This document shows positions 28,296 to 35,955 of a stretch of 64,000 nt of DNA, one piece after another. How positions within the stretch are numbered: position 1 is the first letter of the stretch; each line of letters starts with the position of its first letter. The DNA comes from Cyclobacteriaceae bacterium (GTDB lineage Bacteria > Bacteroidota > Bacteroidia > Cytophagales > Cyclobacteriaceae). The notes below the pieces were generated by a model. The model was not told the DNA's origin and did not search any database. It worked only from the letters and a program-made list of their open reading frames with translations. The stretch lies in assembly GCA_030584025.1 (NCBI GenBank), contig CP129487.1, positions 2,790,001-2,854,000 of the forward strand, written 5' to 3'. The position numbers and the translations under genes were made by a program.

Positions 28296-29557
28296 AGTGT
28301 ATTATCGAACCAATGTTTGGTGTTGTTGAAAACAGCTACCACTTTACCGGTAAGCGTTTGACCAAACCAAGGTGAATTTTTTGACTTACTCAGATTTGCT
28401 TTTTCGTCCAGTTGCCACTCGCGTGATGGATCAAGCAAGGTGAGGTTGGCTTTTGTTTCGATATCGATGACAGGCGTTTCGATGTTCAGTACCTTGCGTG
28501 GCGCTACCGTAACTTTTTCCAGCAACGTTGCCCAGTCGACCACTTTAGAAAGTGACACCAGGTTGGCGGCAAAGGTTTGAAGATTGATAATGCCGTGATC
28601 GGCATGATCGAACTCCAGGTTCTTACTTTCTTCATCCTGTGGCACATGACCTGAACAAATCACATCGATGGTACCGTCATTCAATCCGCGGATCAACGCA
28701 TCTTTATCGCGCTTTTCACGCAGGGGTGGATTCACCTTGTAGTTCGTATCGAAGCCTGCTAACATGGAATCATCAAGCAAAGGTTGATACGCGGTGATGT
28801 CGCAGGTTACCGGCAGTTTTTTCTTCGCGCTGCGAATCAGGTTTACTGACCGCGCAGAAGAAAGCCTGGCAATGTGCAGTCGACCACTTGCGTATTGCAA
28901 CAAATCCAGGTTGCGGTGAATGGCCACTTCTTCTGCAATGCGTGGCATACCTTTCAAGCCCAACATGGTGCTTTGAACGCCTTCGTGCATTTGCCCGAAC
29001 ATGTTCAGCCACACATCTTCCGGGTGATCGATTAACACACCATTAAACTTTTGCAAGTATTGAAGTGCCTTTAAAAAGATGTCGGTGTGCCAGATGGTTT
29101 TCAGGCCATCGGTAAAACCAACCGCACCAGCTTCGTGCAGATCGATCATCTCGGTAAGTTCTTCGCCTTTATTATCGCGTGTTACCGAAGCCAGCGCATG
29201 CACCTGCACCAGCCGGTTATCGTTGTAGCGGGTCAGGTAGTTCACATCGTTTTTGGTCTGGATGGCCGGTACTGTATTCGGTAGCACCGCAATTTCTGTA
29301 AAGCCCCCGGCCGCAGCAGTTTTGGTTACTGATTCCAGGTCTTCCTTGTGCTCCAGGCCCGGATCACCCACGAACGTGCCCAGGTCGAACCAACCGGGGG
29401 TGAGCAACATGCCCTCAGCTGAAATTACCTTATCGGCCTGGTAGTTTTTATCCCCTATTTCGGTGATACGGCCGTTTACGAGAAGAACATTTTTGACTTT
29501 TTTATGAAAGGGGGACTGTGGATCGAGGATTTTGGCTGCCTGGATGAGTATTTTCAT
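28292..29557 (-). CDS. Dihydroorotase-like protein lacking the metal-binding residues (pseudoenzyme)
   Basis: A 421-residue amidohydrolase-fold protein aligned over its length with type I dihydroorotase, but with metal ligands lost. The usual HVHLREPG is GTFVGDPG (both His and the Arg missing, residues 60-67). The HICHVS stretch is HIARLS, TPHH is TAYQ, and the TDHAPH Asp position is Ser (CSGHVPQ). The one His that remains is in IDHPED. It is most likely catalytically inactive, like the PyrC' partner of aspartate transcarbamoylase in Pseudomonas. It overlaps DUF4199 by 4 bp. Automated annotation would probably call it pyrC. Confidence 0.85.
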   Translation of the reverse strand: MKILIQAAKILDPQSPFHKKVKNVLLVNGRITEIGDKNYQADKVISAEGMLLTPGWFDLGTFVGDPGLEHKEDLESVTKTAAAGGFTEIAVLPNTVPAIQTKNDVNYLTRYNDNRLVQVHALASVTRDNKGEELTEMIDLHEAGAVGFTDGLKTIWHTDIFLKALQYLQKFNGVLIDHPEDVWLNMFGQMHEGVQSTMLGLKGMPRIAEEVAIHRNLDLLQYASGRLHIARLSSARSVNLIRSAKKKLPVTCDITAYQPLLDDSMLAGFDTNYKVNPPLREKRDKDALIRGLNDGTIDVICSGHVPQDEESKNLEFDHADHGIINLQTFAANLVSLSKVVDWATLLEKVTVAPRKVLNIETPVIDIETKANLTLLDPSREWQLDEKANLSKSKNSPWFGQTLTGKVVAVFNNTKHWFDNTL

Positions 29558-29560
29558 ACG

Positions 29561-29893
29561 CTATTGATCCAACAAAGAAACGATTTTATTACGAACCTCC
29601 GAAAGCTTTCCTGAGTTAACTGACCCCGCTTTGTAACGGATAATGGATTTACTGGCTGTGAAAATCCTGTTCGGCCTGATGTTACTGTCTTGTTTCAGGC
29701 TTCCAGTGATAAAATCACTATCCAAAAGAGCGATAGAAAATTCATCTTTTAAAAGCTTGCTGGTTACCTGACAAAGAATAATATCCTCACCAGGCAAATT
29801 GGCAACTACTAATGCAGGTCTTCTTTTGGACGATGATAAATCGGAAAATGGAAATGGGACTATTACAACATCACCTTTTACAAATGCTTCCAT
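29561..29893 (-). CDS. PemK/MazF family toxin
   Basis: A 110-residue protein with the MazF-type opening FVKGDVVIVPFPFSD and RRPALVVAN, then ILCQVTSK and RPNRIFTAS. MazF-type toxins are sequence-specific mRNA endonucleases. It overlaps the antitoxin gene by 16 bp and lies 3 bp before the dihydroorotase-like gene, so it is embedded in a non-TA operon. Confidence 0.88.
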   Translation of the reverse strand: MEAFVKGDVVIVPFPFSDLSSSKRRPALVVANLPGEDIILCQVTSKLLKDEFSIALLDSDFITGSLKQDSNIRPNRIFTASKSIIRYKAGSVNSGKLSEVRNKIVSLLDQ

Positions 29894-30075
29894 GCCTGGT
29901 CTTCTTCAGTGGAATTCCAATCTTTTAAAGCACTTTCACTGGCTATGTGTGTCTTTACGGAATCATCTTCCTGACGTTTCCGGTACTTGAGAAACAAAAT
30001 AAAATCGTAAAGTTCCTGTAAAAAGGTATCAGGCACTTTATTGATTTCATCTTTCACTTGTTCTCTTGTGATCAC
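29878..30075 (-). CDS. DUF2281-like antitoxin
   Basis: A 65-residue protein starting at GTG (30075). Its N-terminal half (VKDEINKVPDTFLQELYDFILFLKYR) has the helical pattern of DUF2281 antitoxins, and the acidic C-terminus (NSTEEDQAW) suits toxin binding. The overlap with the MazF-type gene supports the pairing. It starts 7 bp after the BatA gene. Confidence 0.75.
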   Translation of the reverse strand: MITREQVKDEINKVPDTFLQELYDFILFLKYRKRQEDDSVKTHIASESALKDWNSTEEDQAWKHL

Positions 30076-30082
30076 TGGAATA

Positions 30083-32086
30083 TTATTTAAGAAACCGGAT
30101 TAGCATTACCTCCACCAACAGGAAGAAAAGCGCCAGCATTAACGCATACTTCCATAATGGAGTCCCCAAATATCTTGTTTTTATTTCGTTAGTAAAAGTT
30201 TCTGTTGAAGTGGCCTCAAAAAGGGTGATGTTATCGCCCCCACCTAAAAGTTGCTTGATCTCTGTAGCACTCACCTGCTCCAACAAAGACTCCCGACTAT
30301 CCAGGTTAAATGCGAATAAACCGGTGGTGTCTTTTCCAGCAAGGGCACTGTAAAAACCGGCTTGCATAGAAAACCGCGGTAACTCCAATATTACCCGATC
30401 AGTAAGTTTTCGCTGCGCGGGAATAATTTCCTGCTGGCCCGCCAACCGAATGGGCTCTTCACCGGGTAGGCTATCCACCCGCATGGTGATTATTGTCTCG
30501 GTCAATTTATAATATGGTTTCCAGTCGGCTTTTTTTCCCGAAGTGGCCACCCTATACATTACCGGCAGAAACAAAAAGTTAGCATTGAAGTCGGTGAACT
30601 CAGCCTGCAGTGGAGAAGCGAACAGAAAAACTTTTCCACCCTGAGCAAACTGCGACAAGAAAGGTTTATCACTCTTCAACTTTAAAACAGCTGTGCGATC
30701 CATACCCCAATCGAGCACACGCCTGGCTTTAGGCAATACCAAACGATTCGATCTTTCTTCAAAAATATTTTCAAAGAAGGGGTTGGCGTAATCCGGTGTT
30801 TCCAGCTCAACGGCTTCTGCCTCAATCATCACCGAAAGATTAGGGAGCGCCAACAGATTACGATAAGCCGTCACATCGGGCATAGAAGATGGAATGACTA
30901 CCATTGTTCCCCCTGCCGAAACATAGCCGCGCAAAGCTTGAATGAGTGCGGCATCAATCCGGTCGAGGCCATTTACTACAACCAGGTCGCTCTCCTGAAA
31001 TGCCGAATAATTAATGTTACCGGAATTGTACGACCGAAACGTAAACACGTCCTGATTGCCAAAAACTTTCTCCACTGGCGTTGGTGTATTGATTTGCTTT
31101 ATCTCGATCACTTTTACCTTTTCGGAAAAGTTAAGTGCGAGATAAAACTCATTATCGAAGCTTACCGGGTAATCGTTGAAACTAATTACCGCCCGACTGT
31201 TTCCGCGTGTTGCTGAAACAATGTCGAATGAAGTGGTGACGCTACCGCGTGCTGGGATACTCACCGAACTGGTGCCCGACTGAACACCATTGATAGAAAG
31301 CTTCGTGAGCAATTGTTCGATTGAGCGATTGCCATCATTGCGCAACTTAACCATGAGCGTGTTTTTTTCGCCTCCGACTACAAAGGGATTTTCCAGGTAA
31401 GCTGTGTCCACAAAAATATTGGCCAGGGTTTGCGTGGTGAGGGGTATGAGGTGCAGTCGTTGCAGGCTATCTACCAAATCTGATTGCACCGATCCAAGGG
31501 TCGATTTTTGAAAATCAGAAATCCAAAAAATTTCTTGTTGAATGGTTGAGCCGCTTGTGTTGTCAATTTTTTCCTTCACCTCTTGCAGGGTTCTGCTCAA
31601 AGGCGATAACCTTACCTGCGCCAACAAGTCAATAAGTTCCGGTTTGGTTTTGAATGAATTTGAAAAAGGCGCAAAATCGTTGGTGATTAATTGAAACCTT
31701 GTATCCTGCGGAAATATCTCTACTAACTGATTGGCCATGGCGATGCCCGCATCCAGCGCACGGGTTTTCTCGCCAACCGGTGCCGACATGCTTAGCGAGT
31801 TGTCGAGCACAATAACCACCTGTTGTTGTGCCGAAACCTGTTCTTCGGCCGGAAGGAATGGTTGCGCGAATGCCAGCACCAAAAAGAGCAGGAACAACAA
31901 GCGCGAAGCCAGTATTAAATAGTGCTTGAGTTTACGCTTGGCAGAGGTTGCCTCCTGCACTTGTTTCAAAAACCGTGTACTGGAAAGGAAAATTTTTTGT
32001 GTCTTTCTGAAATTGAAAAGGTGCACAATGATGGGAACGGAAAGCGCTGCCAGGGCCCACAAAAATGTCGGATACACAAAACTCAT
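30083..32086 (-). CDS. BatA-type membrane VWA protein
   Basis: A 667-residue protein. It has two N-terminal helices (FVYPTFLWALAALSVPIIVHLF and LILASRLLFLLFLVLAFAQ) typical of the BatA N-terminal domain, a VWA domain with MIDAS DNSLS, a beta-rich and Rossmann-like middle, and a C-terminal TM helix (WKYALMLALFFLLVEVMLI). The membrane-anchored VWA domain faces the periplasm. It heads the run BatA, TA pair, dihydroorotase-like, DUF4199 x2, GT2; the non-TA genes look like a conserved cytophagal neighbourhood, from memory only. It is divergent from exbD. Confidence 0.82.
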   Translation of the reverse strand: MSFVYPTFLWALAALSVPIIVHLFNFRKTQKIFLSSTRFLKQVQEATSAKRKLKHYLILASRLLFLLFLVLAFAQPFLPAEEQVSAQQQVVIVLDNSLSMSAPVGEKTRALDAGIAMANQLVEIFPQDTRFQLITNDFAPFSNSFKTKPELIDLLAQVRLSPLSRTLQEVKEKIDNTSGSTIQQEIFWISDFQKSTLGSVQSDLVDSLQRLHLIPLTTQTLANIFVDTAYLENPFVVGGEKNTLMVKLRNDGNRSIEQLLTKLSINGVQSGTSSVSIPARGSVTTSFDIVSATRGNSRAVISFNDYPVSFDNEFYLALNFSEKVKVIEIKQINTPTPVEKVFGNQDVFTFRSYNSGNINYSAFQESDLVVVNGLDRIDAALIQALRGYVSAGGTMVVIPSSMPDVTAYRNLLALPNLSVMIEAEAVELETPDYANPFFENIFEERSNRLVLPKARRVLDWGMDRTAVLKLKSDKPFLSQFAQGGKVFLFASPLQAEFTDFNANFLFLPVMYRVATSGKKADWKPYYKLTETIITMRVDSLPGEEPIRLAGQQEIIPAQRKLTDRVILELPRFSMQAGFYSALAGKDTTGLFAFNLDSRESLLEQVSATEIKQLLGGGDNITLFEATSTETFTNEIKTRYLGTPLWKYALMLALFFLLVEVMLIRFLK

Positions 32087-32208
32087 TGCCGAAAATTACA
32101 ATTTACACACCATCTATAACGCATAAAGCCGCGGAAGAATTACAAAATTTGATTGGCGGAAACGTGACTTTACCGGAGGCTGAATATTCTGAGTCAAAAG
32201 AAAATCCT

Positions 32209-32748
32209 ATGCGTTACTCCGGATCACTATCCCGGCCTGAACTGAGTGCAGGCTCCCTGGCCGATATTGCCTTTTTGATGCTGACCTTCTTTATGATCAC
32301 CACACAGATCACCAACGAAAAGGGGTTGGTGATTGTCTTGCCACAACCCGTTCATGCTCCCGTTGCACCCATTCATAAACGAAATTTATTTACGGTTCAG
32401 ATCAATTCAGCCGATCAGTTTATGGTGAATGGTAAAGTGAGAAATGGATTGGATGGTCTTCGTGAAGAAATTAAAACATTTGTGCTTAACCGCGGGCGAG
32501 ACAAAACGCTTTCGGATAATCCGAAAAAAGCCGTGGTATCATTCAAAGCTGATCGGGGTGCCACACATCGCGCTTACATTTATGCCCTGGATGAAATTCA
32601 AGCAGCGTATTATGAACTGTATGCAGAGCGGGCTGGCATATCTGTTGAGTCTTTTCGCAATCTTGATTTAAGTCGTGCAAACGATCGGGCATTGCATGAA
32701 AAAGGGAAGAAAGGAATACCAATGAATATTTCCATTGCGGAGCTTTAG
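32209..32748 (+). CDS. ExbD/TolR-type biopolymer transport protein, orphan
   Basis: The start is set at the ATG at 32209, giving 179 residues; the ATG at 32065 would overlap the divergent BatA gene and adds a non-ExbD leader. The sequence opens with RPELSAGSLADIAFLMLTFF, the ExbD TM helix with its conserved Asp, followed by a periplasmic domain. ExbD works with ExbB and TonB to use proton motive force. No ExbB or TonB gene lies nearby, so the partner must be elsewhere. Confidence 0.8.
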   Translation: MRYSGSLSRPELSAGSLADIAFLMLTFFMITTQITNEKGLVIVLPQPVHAPVAPIHKRNLFTVQINSADQFMVNGKVRNGLDGLREEIKTFVLNRGRDKTLSDNPKKAVVSFKADRGATHRAYIYALDEIQAAYYELYAERAGISVESFRNLDLSRANDRALHEKGKKGIPMNISIAEL

Positions 32749-32793
32749 CCCAAATTTTACGCAAACCTGCCTGTCGCAGACAAGCCCGCAAAA

Positions 32794-32825
32794 AAAAGCC
32801 TGACCCATTTCTGAGCCAGGCTTTT
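32794..32825 (-). terminator. Intrinsic terminator for ssb (possibly bidirectional)
   Basis: Arms aaaagcctg (32794-32802) and caggctttt (32817-32825) form a hairpin followed on the minus strand by a run of eight T. It lies 18 bp past the ssb stop. The same hairpin can also serve the convergent exbD gene. Confidence 0.75.
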
Positions 32826-32843
32826 CTCCAACTGCAAACGGTA

Positions 32844-33176
32844 TTACTTACCGCCTAACATGAGCAGATCGTTTACGTTAATCTCAGTAATGAAGCGCTT
32901 CTCGCCTTCGGTGGTCTCGTAGTTACGGTGCACAAGCTTACCTTCCACACACACTTCCTGCCCTTTCTTCAGGTACTTTTCAGCCACACCAGCCAGGCTA
33001 CCCCAAATCACGATGTTGTGCCACTGCGTGTCCTCCACCTTCTCACCTTTCGCATTCTTGTACGAATCGGTTGTTGCGATCGAGAAAGAAGCTTTCTTCT
33101 TCTCACCAAACACTTTCACTTCAGGATCTTTGCCTAAACGACCGATCAATTGCACGCTGTTTCTCAAACTTTTCAT
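32844..33176 (-). CDS. ssb: Single-stranded DNA-binding protein
   Basis: A 110-residue OB-fold SSB starting at the ATG at 33176 (MKSLRNSVQLIGRLGKDPE), which matches other SSB N-termini better than the in-frame start 57 bp upstream. Family marks are ATTDSYKNAKGE, DTQWHNIVIWG and KKGQEVCVEGKL. It lacks the long disordered tail and acidic DIPF-type tip found in full-length SSB, ending NDLLMLGGK. It may therefore be an accessory SSB rather than the main replication SSB. Confidence 0.9.
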   Translation of the reverse strand: MKSLRNSVQLIGRLGKDPEVKVFGEKKKASFSIATTDSYKNAKGEKVEDTQWHNIVIWGSLAGVAEKYLKKGQEVCVEGKLVHRNYETTEGEKRFITEINVNDLLMLGGK

Positions 33177-33237
33177 AACTGTATAATTTAATTGTTTAAC
33201 ATACTTGCCTACCTGACGGGCCTGAGTTTGCATGAGC

Positions 33238-33258
33238 GCCCTGAGCCTGTCGAAGGGC
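33238..33258 (+). repeat. Dispersed hairpin repeat, copy 1
   Basis: Stem GCCCT/AGGGC with 11-nt loop gagcctgtcga. The core ccctgagcctgtcgaaggg is a palindromic motif I recognise as abundant in many bacterial genomes. Related copies are at 40453-40473 and 53881-53964. Confidence 0.65.
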
Positions 33259-33345
33259 CAACCGGTTTGTTGTCGATTGACGATGCAAAGGTGTGGGCAG
33301 AAAAAAACCGGACTCGTATGTTAATCGCTTACTTTCGTTTATATT

Positions 33346-33367
33346 CGTTTGTAAACGTTTACAAACG
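33346..33367. promoter_or_regulatory. 22-bp perfect palindrome, LacI-type operator candidate
   Basis: The 22 bp from 33346 to 33367 equal their own reverse complement. The centre reads TGTAAACGTTTACA, the pattern favoured by LacI-family regulators (AAACGTTT core). It sits 30 bp before the ATG of the zinc-ribbon gene that begins the GH32 run. Regulation of sugar-use genes by LacI proteins is common, but no LacI gene is in this window. Confidence 0.55.
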
Positions 33368-33397
33368 GATAAAAAACCTGCTAAAACCCCCGAAATC

Positions 33398-33757
33398 ATG
33401 GCAAAAACTGAAGAAAAGGTTTGTTTGGAGTGTGGTGAAAAAATTAAAGGCCGGGTTGATAAAAAATTCTGTTCCGACCAATGCCGCATCAGTTACAACA
33501 ACAAATTGAACAGCGATGAAACCAATTACATCCGCAATGTGAACAACATTTTACGCAAGAACAGGCGTATATTGATGGAACTCAACCCCGATGGAAAATG
33601 CCGTGTTAGTCGATCCAAGCTCAACGAAAAGGGTTTCGATTTTACCTATTTTACAAGCCTGTATAAAACCAAGGAAGGCGCCATTTACCATTACTGTTAC
33701 GAACAAGGCTACCTGGAAATGGATAACAATTACTTCCTGCTGGTGGTTAAGAAGTAG
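33398..33757 (+). CDS. Zinc-ribbon protein of unknown function
   Basis: 119 residues from the ATG at 33398 (MAKTEEKV); the longer ORF start at 33293 would run through the 22-bp palindrome. The N-terminus has CLECGEKIKGRVDKKFCSDQC, a four-Cys treble-clef/DUF2116-like zinc ribbon. The rest is basic (ILRKNRRILMEL, KCRVSRSKL) with an aromatic C-terminus. DNA or RNA binding is plausible but unproven. The alpha/beta hydrolase gene starts 9 bp downstream. Confidence 0.75.
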   Translation: MAKTEEKVCLECGEKIKGRVDKKFCSDQCRISYNNKLNSDETNYIRNVNNILRKNRRILMELNPDGKCRVSRSKLNEKGFDFTYFTSLYKTKEGAIYHYCYEQGYLEMDNNYFLLVVKK

Positions 33758-33766
33758 GGGAAGAAT

Positions 33767-34423
33767 ATGGTGGTCTACCTGATAAGCGGACTTGGAGCAG
33801 ACAAACGAGCCTTTCAGAAGCTACGGTTCCCTGAAGGTTATCTATTAAAATATCTCGACTGGATCGAACCAAAAGGAAAAGAAACGCTGGAGGAATATGC
33901 CGGGCGATTCGCAAAACTCATTGGTGATACACAACCATTTATTCTGGTAGGTCTTTCCATGGGCGGAATGATCTCGTTAGAACTTTCCCGTATTGTTAAA
34001 CCTAAACTTGCGATCATAATTTCAAGCATTACCAGCGCGAAACAGCTACCTTGGTATTACAGGCTTGCCGGAATACTACAACTCGATCGCTTAGCCCCTT
34101 CTTCTATTTTCACCACAACAAGTCATCTGGGCTTCTATATGATAGGAGCCTCTGATCCGGAAAGTAAAATGGTACTCTCAGATATAGTCAAGGATTCAGA
34201 TCCTAAATTTGTAAGGTGGGCCCTTCGAAGCATTTTAAATTGGAAAGTGAAAAATTATGCTGTAGATACTTTTCAGATTCATGGTACCTTGGATAGGGTT
34301 CTTCCAATTAGGTTCACAAAGCCAAATGCTGTTGTTGAAGCTGGTGGACATTTTATGATTTATACCAAGGCCGACCAGATATCCGAATTAATCTCATCCA
34401 GAATAAAACAGTTAACTACATAA
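33767..34423 (+). CDS. Alpha/beta hydrolase
   Basis: A 218-residue soluble hydrolase with elbow LVGLSMGGMI, oxyanion-side motif LISGLGADKRAF and an HGTLDRVLP acid region; the histidine is probably in EAGGHFMIY. The substrate is unknown. It lies 9 bp after the zinc-ribbon gene and 9 bp before the GH32 gene. Confidence 0.85.
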   Translation: MVVYLISGLGADKRAFQKLRFPEGYLLKYLDWIEPKGKETLEEYAGRFAKLIGDTQPFILVGLSMGGMISLELSRIVKPKLAIIISSITSAKQLPWYYRLAGILQLDRLAPSSIFTTTSHLGFYMIGASDPESKMVLSDIVKDSDPKFVRWALRSILNWKVKNYAVDTFQIHGTLDRVLPIRFTKPNAVVEAGGHFMIYTKADQISELISSRIKQLTT

Positions 34424-34432
34424 CATCCGCTT

Positions 34433-35926
34433 ATGAAACTATTCAACATTTTTTTCTTATTGACACTCGCGTTGGCAGGCTGTACGATTTCCGATAAAAA
34501 AATTGAACGCACCGATTCCGAACCCCACCGCCCCCAATTCCACTTCTCCCCTCCTGCCAAATGGATGAACGATCCGAATGGTATGGTGTATTACAATGGC
34601 GAATATCACCTCTTCTACCAACACTATCCCGACAGCACCGTGTGGGGCCCCATGCATTGGGGACATGCGGTGAGTAAAGATTTAATTCATTGGGAACATT
34701 TGCCCATTGCAATTTATCCCGATTCATTGGGCTACATCTTTTCTGGTAGTGCCGTTGTAGATGCCAACAACACTGCTGGCTTTCAATCGGGAAATGAAAA
34801 ACCATTGGTAGCCATTTTCACCTACGACAAACAAGGTTATGAAACACAAGCTATTGCTTTCAGTAACGATAAAGGACGTACGTGGACGAAGTATGAGAAC
34901 AATCCAGTAATTAAAAATCCGGGAGAAAAAGACTTTCGAGATCCGAAAGTTTTCTGGCATGTAGAATCTGAACATTGGATCATGTCATTGGCGGTGGCCA
35001 ACCGCATTCAGTTTTTCCGCTCAAAAAATTTAAAAGATTGGGAACTAACCGGTGAGTTTGGTCGCGAGCATGGTAATCACGGAGGCGTGTGGGAATGTCC
35101 GGATTTATTTCAATTGCCTGTAACCGGAACAACTGAATCTAAATGGGTTTTATTGGTGAGCATCAATCCGGGTAGTCCGAATGGTGGCTCGGGTACACAG
35201 TATTTCATCGGTAGTTTTGATGGCAAAACATTTACCAGTGAACATGATCCTTCAACTGAACGCTTTATCGATTACGGCCGCGATAACTATGCCGGTGTTA
35301 CGTGGGGCAATGCACCTGATGGCCGAACTATTTTTTTGGGTTGGATGGGGAATTGGAATTACGCACAGGTTGTGCCTACCGAATCCTGGCGCAGCGCCAT
35401 GACGCTTCCGCGCGATTTATCACTACACAACACAAGTGCTGGTATTCGGCTCGTTTCAACGCCATCCAAAGAAGTAGAACAACTTCGCACCGCAAAAAAT
35501 GAAATAACGCGTGATCAACCGCTTGTTCATAACGGATTAGCAGAAGTGAAAGTTAAAATCGACTTGAATGAAACCACTGCAAAAGATTTCGGCATTCAGT
35601 TATTCAATAGTAAAAATGAAAATATCAAAATAGGCTTCGATCGCGAAAGCAACCGCTTTTATGTTGATCGAACCAATCCAGGCAAGAAAGATTTTTCAAC
35701 TGATTTTGTGGGCATTCAATATGCACCTCGTTTTTCAGACAGCAACATCGTTACATTACACATTTTTGTAGATGTGGCTTCTGTTGAATTATTTGCCGAT
35801 GGTGGTGTTAGCTGCATGACCTCCATCTTTTTTCCTACAGAAGATTTCACACAACTGAAACTATATGGCGATGGTGAGGTGAAAGTTCTTTCAACCGAGG
35901 CCTACGAATTGAAATCAATTTGGTAG
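34433..35926 (+). CDS. GH32 fructan/sucrose hydrolase, lipoprotein
   Basis: A 497-residue glycoside hydrolase family 32 enzyme. The three catalytic blocks are WMNDPNG (nucleophile Asp), FRDPK (stabiliser) and WECPDLF (acid/base Glu), followed by a C-terminal beta-sandwich. A lipobox (LALAGC, Cys17) predicts surface or periplasmic lipidation. GH32 enzymes hydrolyse levan, inulin or sucrose; exact specificity is not readable. It has no SusC/SusD partners here. Confidence 0.92.
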   Translation: MKLFNIFFLLTLALAGCTISDKKIERTDSEPHRPQFHFSPPAKWMNDPNGMVYYNGEYHLFYQHYPDSTVWGPMHWGHAVSKDLIHWEHLPIAIYPDSLGYIFSGSAVVDANNTAGFQSGNEKPLVAIFTYDKQGYETQAIAFSNDKGRTWTKYENNPVIKNPGEKDFRDPKVFWHVESEHWIMSLAVANRIQFFRSKNLKDWELTGEFGREHGNHGGVWECPDLFQLPVTGTTESKWVLLVSINPGSPNGGSGTQYFIGSFDGKTFTSEHDPSTERFIDYGRDNYAGVTWGNAPDGRTIFLGWMGNWNYAQVVPTESWRSAMTLPRDLSLHNTSAGIRLVSTPSKEVEQLRTAKNEITRDQPLVHNGLAEVKVKIDLNETTAKDFGIQLFNSKNENIKIGFDRESNRFYVDRTNPGKKDFSTDFVGIQYAPRFSDSNIVTLHIFVDVASVELFADGGVSCMTSIFFPTEDFTQLKLYGDGEVKVLSTEAYELKSIW

Positions 35927-35955
35927 TATTGTCGTGCACCAAAACCTGAAACCTC

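Noticed and set aside
32065..32208. Upstream ATG for ExbD giving a longer protein.
   Set aside because: The extension overlaps the divergent BatA gene start and lacks ExbD-type sequence; the ATG at 32209 precedes the conserved TM helix.
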